Source: an uncultured Pelagibacteraceae bacterium (lineage in GTDB: Bacteria > Pseudomonadota > Alphaproteobacteria > Pelagibacterales > Pelagibacteraceae). Taken from it: 64,000 nucleotides of DNA. Position numbers and translations under genes: made by a program. Within the stretch, counting starts at the first letter, position 1. Every line of letters begins with the position of its first letter. The stretch lies in contig CACMXJ010000002.1 in NCBI GenBank assembly GCA_902617625.1, positions 1 through 64,000 on the forward strand. The letters run 5' to 3'. Shown in pieces: positions 61,913 through 64,000 of the stretch. The notes below the pieces were generated by a model. The model had not been told where the DNA came from. It searched no databases and saw only the letters and a list, made by a program, of their open reading frames with translations.

Positions 61913-62685
61913 TATTGAATATTTTTACTTTTTAAAATTAAACTTGGATTTTTAAAATCTTTTTTTCCATAAAAAATTTCTTGCCCATTGAAATCAGTTA
62001 CACTTCCGCCAGAGTGTTTCAAAATTGCATGACCTGCAGCTATATCCCATTCTGATGCCCTTGGTTCTGCAACATAACCATCATACTCTCCAGCTGCAAT
62101 AACACAAAATTTTAAAGAACTTTTCATTCTCACATATTTTTTAACATTAAGTTTTTTGTATATTTCATTTATTTCTGGTTTAATTTTATTAGAGTAGGAT
62201 ACAAATTTAATCTCATTTTTATCAAAATTTTTTGAGTTATCTAATTTAATTGGTTCTCCATTAATTAATTCAAAAGAAAAATCATCTCCATAAGAATAAA
62301 ACATTCTATTTTTTGCTGGAGCATAAATTAATCCAGCAACAGGTTTTTTTTGAATTATTAATCCTGCATTAATTGTAAATTCATCCAGATCATTGATATA
62401 ATCATAAGTTCCGTCGATTGGATCGATTAACCAAAAATTTTCCAGGTTATTTTTTGATTTATTTTCTGATGTTTCCTCAGATACTATTGGGATATTTGGC
62501 GTGAGGCTTAATATTTTTTTACTCAAAATTTTGTTAACTTCTAAGTCTCCGTTACTTACAGGTGTATTATCGGATTTTATTTCTTTAGTAAGACCTTTTT
62601 TCCTAAGATCTATAGAAATTTTCCCTGCATCTAAAAAAGTTTGAATTAGATTCTCAACAATTTTTTTAATATCACTTTGAGTCAT
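61912..62685 (-). CDS. cysQ: 3'(2'),5'-bisphosphate nucleotidase
   Basis: A 257-residue inositol-monophosphatase-fold enzyme. It has VSEETSENK, WLIDPIDGTYDYIND and EWDIAAGHAILKHSGGSVTDFNG, the CysQ/inositol phosphatase metal-binding motifs. It removes the 3'-phosphate of PAP, the by-product of sulfotransfer, in sulfur metabolism. The start overlaps the upstream DUF3553 gene by 14 bases. Confidence 0.93.
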   Translation of the reverse strand: MTQSDIKKIVENLIQTFLDAGKISIDLRKKGLTKEIKSDNTPVSNGDLEVNKILSKKILSLTPNIPIVSEETSENKSKNNLENFWLIDPIDGTYDYINDLDEFTINAGLIIQKKPVAGLIYAPAKNRMFYSYGDDFSFELINGEPIKLDNSKNFDKNEIKFVSYSNKIKPEINEIYKKLNVKKYVRMKSSLKFCVIAAGEYDGYVAEPRASEWDIAAGHAILKHSGGSVTDFNGQEIFYGKKDFKNPSLILKSKNIQ

Positions 62686-62848
62686 TTATTTTTTTTAATT
62701 CTATATTTTCAGAGTTTATTACTTTTTTACCAACATTTTGAAAATTTACAGTAATTTTACCTTTGATTATTGACTGAACTTGTCCTATTCCCCAATCCTT
62801 ATTTGCTGGATTGAAAACTTTGTCGCCTGGTTCAAAATCAAAAATCAT
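62672..62848 (-). CDS. DUF3553 family small protein, 58 residues
   Basis: A gene read in the gap: ATG at 62848-62846, TGA at 62674-62672. The sequence [32 protein letters not shown] matches the DUF3553 pattern (PG-x-V-x-H/N-P-x(4)-WG-x-GQVQS). The small beta-barrel recalls domains that follow RNA helicases, and a nucleic-acid link is possible. It overlaps cysQ by 14 bases, so they are likely coupled. Confidence 0.85.
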   Translation of the reverse strand: MIFDFEPGDKVFNPANKDWGIGQVQSIIKGKITVNFQNVGKKVINSENIELKKINDSK

Positions 62849-62889
62849 TTAATTTAACTTATATTAGAAATAAGTATAAATACCATCAA

Positions 62890-64000
62890 ATGAATAAGAA
62901 TTTAAACTCTATTGGTTTAAAAAAAAATCCATCAGAAACAACGGTTGTTGTTGCAATGTCAGGTGGAGTGGACTCATCTACAGTTGCTGGAATGATGAAA
63001 AAAGATGGTTACAAAGTTATTGGCATAACTTTAAAACTTTATGATGATGGTAAAGAGGTTGCTGCATCAAAACAATGCTGCTCAGGTCAGGACATAATGG
63101 ATGCAAAAAGAGTCGCCCAAAAATTAGATATTGAACACAAAATTCTCTATTACCAAAACAAGTTCAAACAAGGAGTAATTGATAAATTTGTTGATAGTTA
63201 TTTAAAAGGCGAAACTCCTATTCCTTGTGTGCAATGTAATCAAACTGTAAAATTCAAAGATTTATTTGAAGTTGCGAAAGATCTTAAGGCAGATGCATTA
63301 ATTACTGGTCATTATGTAAAAAGTGTAACTGTTGACAATCAAACTAATATGTATCGAGCTATCGATGAAAATAGAGACCAAAGTTATTTTTTATTTAATA
63401 CTTCTAGAGAACAATTAAATTACTTAAGATTTCCATTAGGAGGTATGCTTAAAGATGAAACAAGATCTATAGCAAAAAAACTAAATCTTAACGTAGCGGA
63501 TAAGCCGGATAGCCAAGATATCTGTTTCGTACCTAATGGTGACTATGCCTCGGTAATTCAAAAATTTAGACCAGACTCTTTTAAAAAAGGAAATATAAAA
63601 AATCTAGATGGAAAAGTGATTGGAGTTCATGATGGAATAATTAATTTTACAATAGGTCAAAGAAAAGGAATTAAAGTTTCAGATAAAGATGCATTATATG
63701 TATTAAAGATAGACGCAGAAAAAAATGAAATTTTTGTTGGTCCAAGAGAAAAACTTGGAAAAAAAGATATAAAACTTCATGATTTAAATTTACTTGTAAA
63801 TCAAAATGAATTTAAAAATAATATTTTTGTCAAAGTAAGATCAACTGGGAAACTTCTTGAGGGAAAAGTAAATTTTAATAATGATAATACAGCCATAGTT
63901 AATTTAGAAGAATTTGAAGATGGAATATCTCCAGGACAGGCTTGTGTTTTTTATAATAAAGATAAATTTGGTTATAAAGTTTTAGGCGGCGGGTGGATCA
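62890..64000 (+). CDS. mnmA: tRNA 2-thiouridylase (partial at the window end)
   Basis: A tRNA U34 thiolase, at least 370 residues, cut by the end of the window near its C-terminus (family length about 360-390). [16 protein letters not shown] is the PP-loop, [10 protein letters not shown] provides the first catalytic Cys, [13 protein letters not shown] contains the second, and FTIGQRKGI is another signature. Uses ATP and a persulfide carrier. The start at 62890 gives a typical 16-20 residue lead. Confidence 0.95.
   Translation, partial: MNKNLNSIGLKKNPSETTVVVAMSGGVDSSTVAGMMKKDGYKVIGITLKLYDDGKEVAASKQCCSGQDIMDAKRVAQKLDIEHKILYYQNKFKQGVIDKFVDSYLKGETPIPCVQCNQTVKFKDLFEVAKDLKADALITGHYVKSVTVDNQTNMYRAIDENRDQSYFLFNTSREQLNYLRFPLGGMLKDETRSIAKKLNLNVADKPDSQDICFVPNGDYASVIQKFRPDSFKKGNIKNLDGKVIGVHDGIINFTIGQRKGIKVSDKDALYVLKIDAEKNEIFVGPREKLGKKDIKLHDLNLLVNQNEFKNNIFVKVRSTGKLLEGKVNFNNDNTAIVNLEEFEDGISPGQACVFYNKDKFGYKVLGGGWI

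Noticed and set aside
1-64000. CRISPR arrays, tRNA or rRNA genes, insertion sequences, prophage
   Set aside because: No regular repeats, no cloverleaf-like or CCA-ending sequence, and no transposase or phage genes were seen. A dedicated tRNA search was not possible.

Overview
The window looks like a stretch of a SAR11 (Pelagibacterales, Candidatus Pelagibacter-type) alphaproteobacterial chromosome. The DNA is very A+T-rich, gaps between genes are a few to a few tens of bases, many neighbours overlap by 1 to 20 bases, and the gene content is what is known from this group: trimethylamine monooxygenase, sarcosine and dimethylglycine oxidation, a TPP-riboswitch sodium symporter, a streamlined iron transporter, and ammonium transporter. 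I see no rRNA, tRNA, CRISPR, phage or insertion sequence.

Region 1 (1-12.6 kb) handles methylated osmolytes and C1 units: a betaine/TMAO-type ABC transporter (ATPase plus a tandem-fused permease), trimethylamine monooxygenase, a divergent GpsA-like dehydrogenase, formate-tetrahydrofolate ligase and the four-subunit sarcosine oxidase soxBDAG. Region 2 (12.6-17.5 kb) is housekeeping: EamA transporter, racemase, cold-shock protein, acetyltransferase, purK and purE. Region 3 (17.6-21.7 kb) is a four-gene + strand operon of an M19-like protein, a 550-residue unknown, a DUF3726-like protein and a four-cysteine microprotein. It faces a Yip1-like membrane protein. Region 4 (21.7-32.3 kb) returns to C1 chemistry: a GcvT-family demethylase-like enzyme with a MetF-like partner, an APS-kinase-like/nucleotidyltransferase pair, then dimethylglycine dehydrogenase with etfB, etfA and ETF-ubiquinone oxidoreductase. 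Together these genes can strip methyl groups from amines onto folate and pass electrons to ubiquinone.

Region 5 (32.3-44.9 kb) has hisI, folE, acuI (acrylyl-CoA reductase) with a LysR regulator, a ferric iron ABC transporter behind two adjacent Fur-like boxes, azlCD and small redox proteins. Region 6 (44.9-47 kb) is the most RNA-rich part: a three-hairpin sRNA-like element with a terminator, a leader with chained alternative stems, a 59-residue membrane protein, and a TPP riboswitch in front of a ThiV-type symporter. Region 7 (47-52.6 kb) has an ABC-2 exporter, isocitrate lyase, an uncalled 53-residue gene and a RamB/ScfR-type regulator, with repeated TTTACAAA boxes between them. Region 8 (52.6-64 kb) has a metallo-hydrolase, iron-dependent alcohol dehydrogenase, a glutamine amidotransferase, site-2 protease, HU, amt, a glycosyltransferase-like protein, recX, cysQ, DUF3553 and mnmA, which runs off the end.

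The strongest candidates for something undescribed are the chained-stem RNA leader at 44981-45116, the 17629-21034 operon, the GcvT/MetF pair of unknown substrate, and a CxxCxxxC microprotein plus a 15-pair hairpin placed between the iron-binding protein and its permease. Several microproteins (34-59 residues) were found by reading the gaps by eye. All family names come from motif recognition, not database searches.
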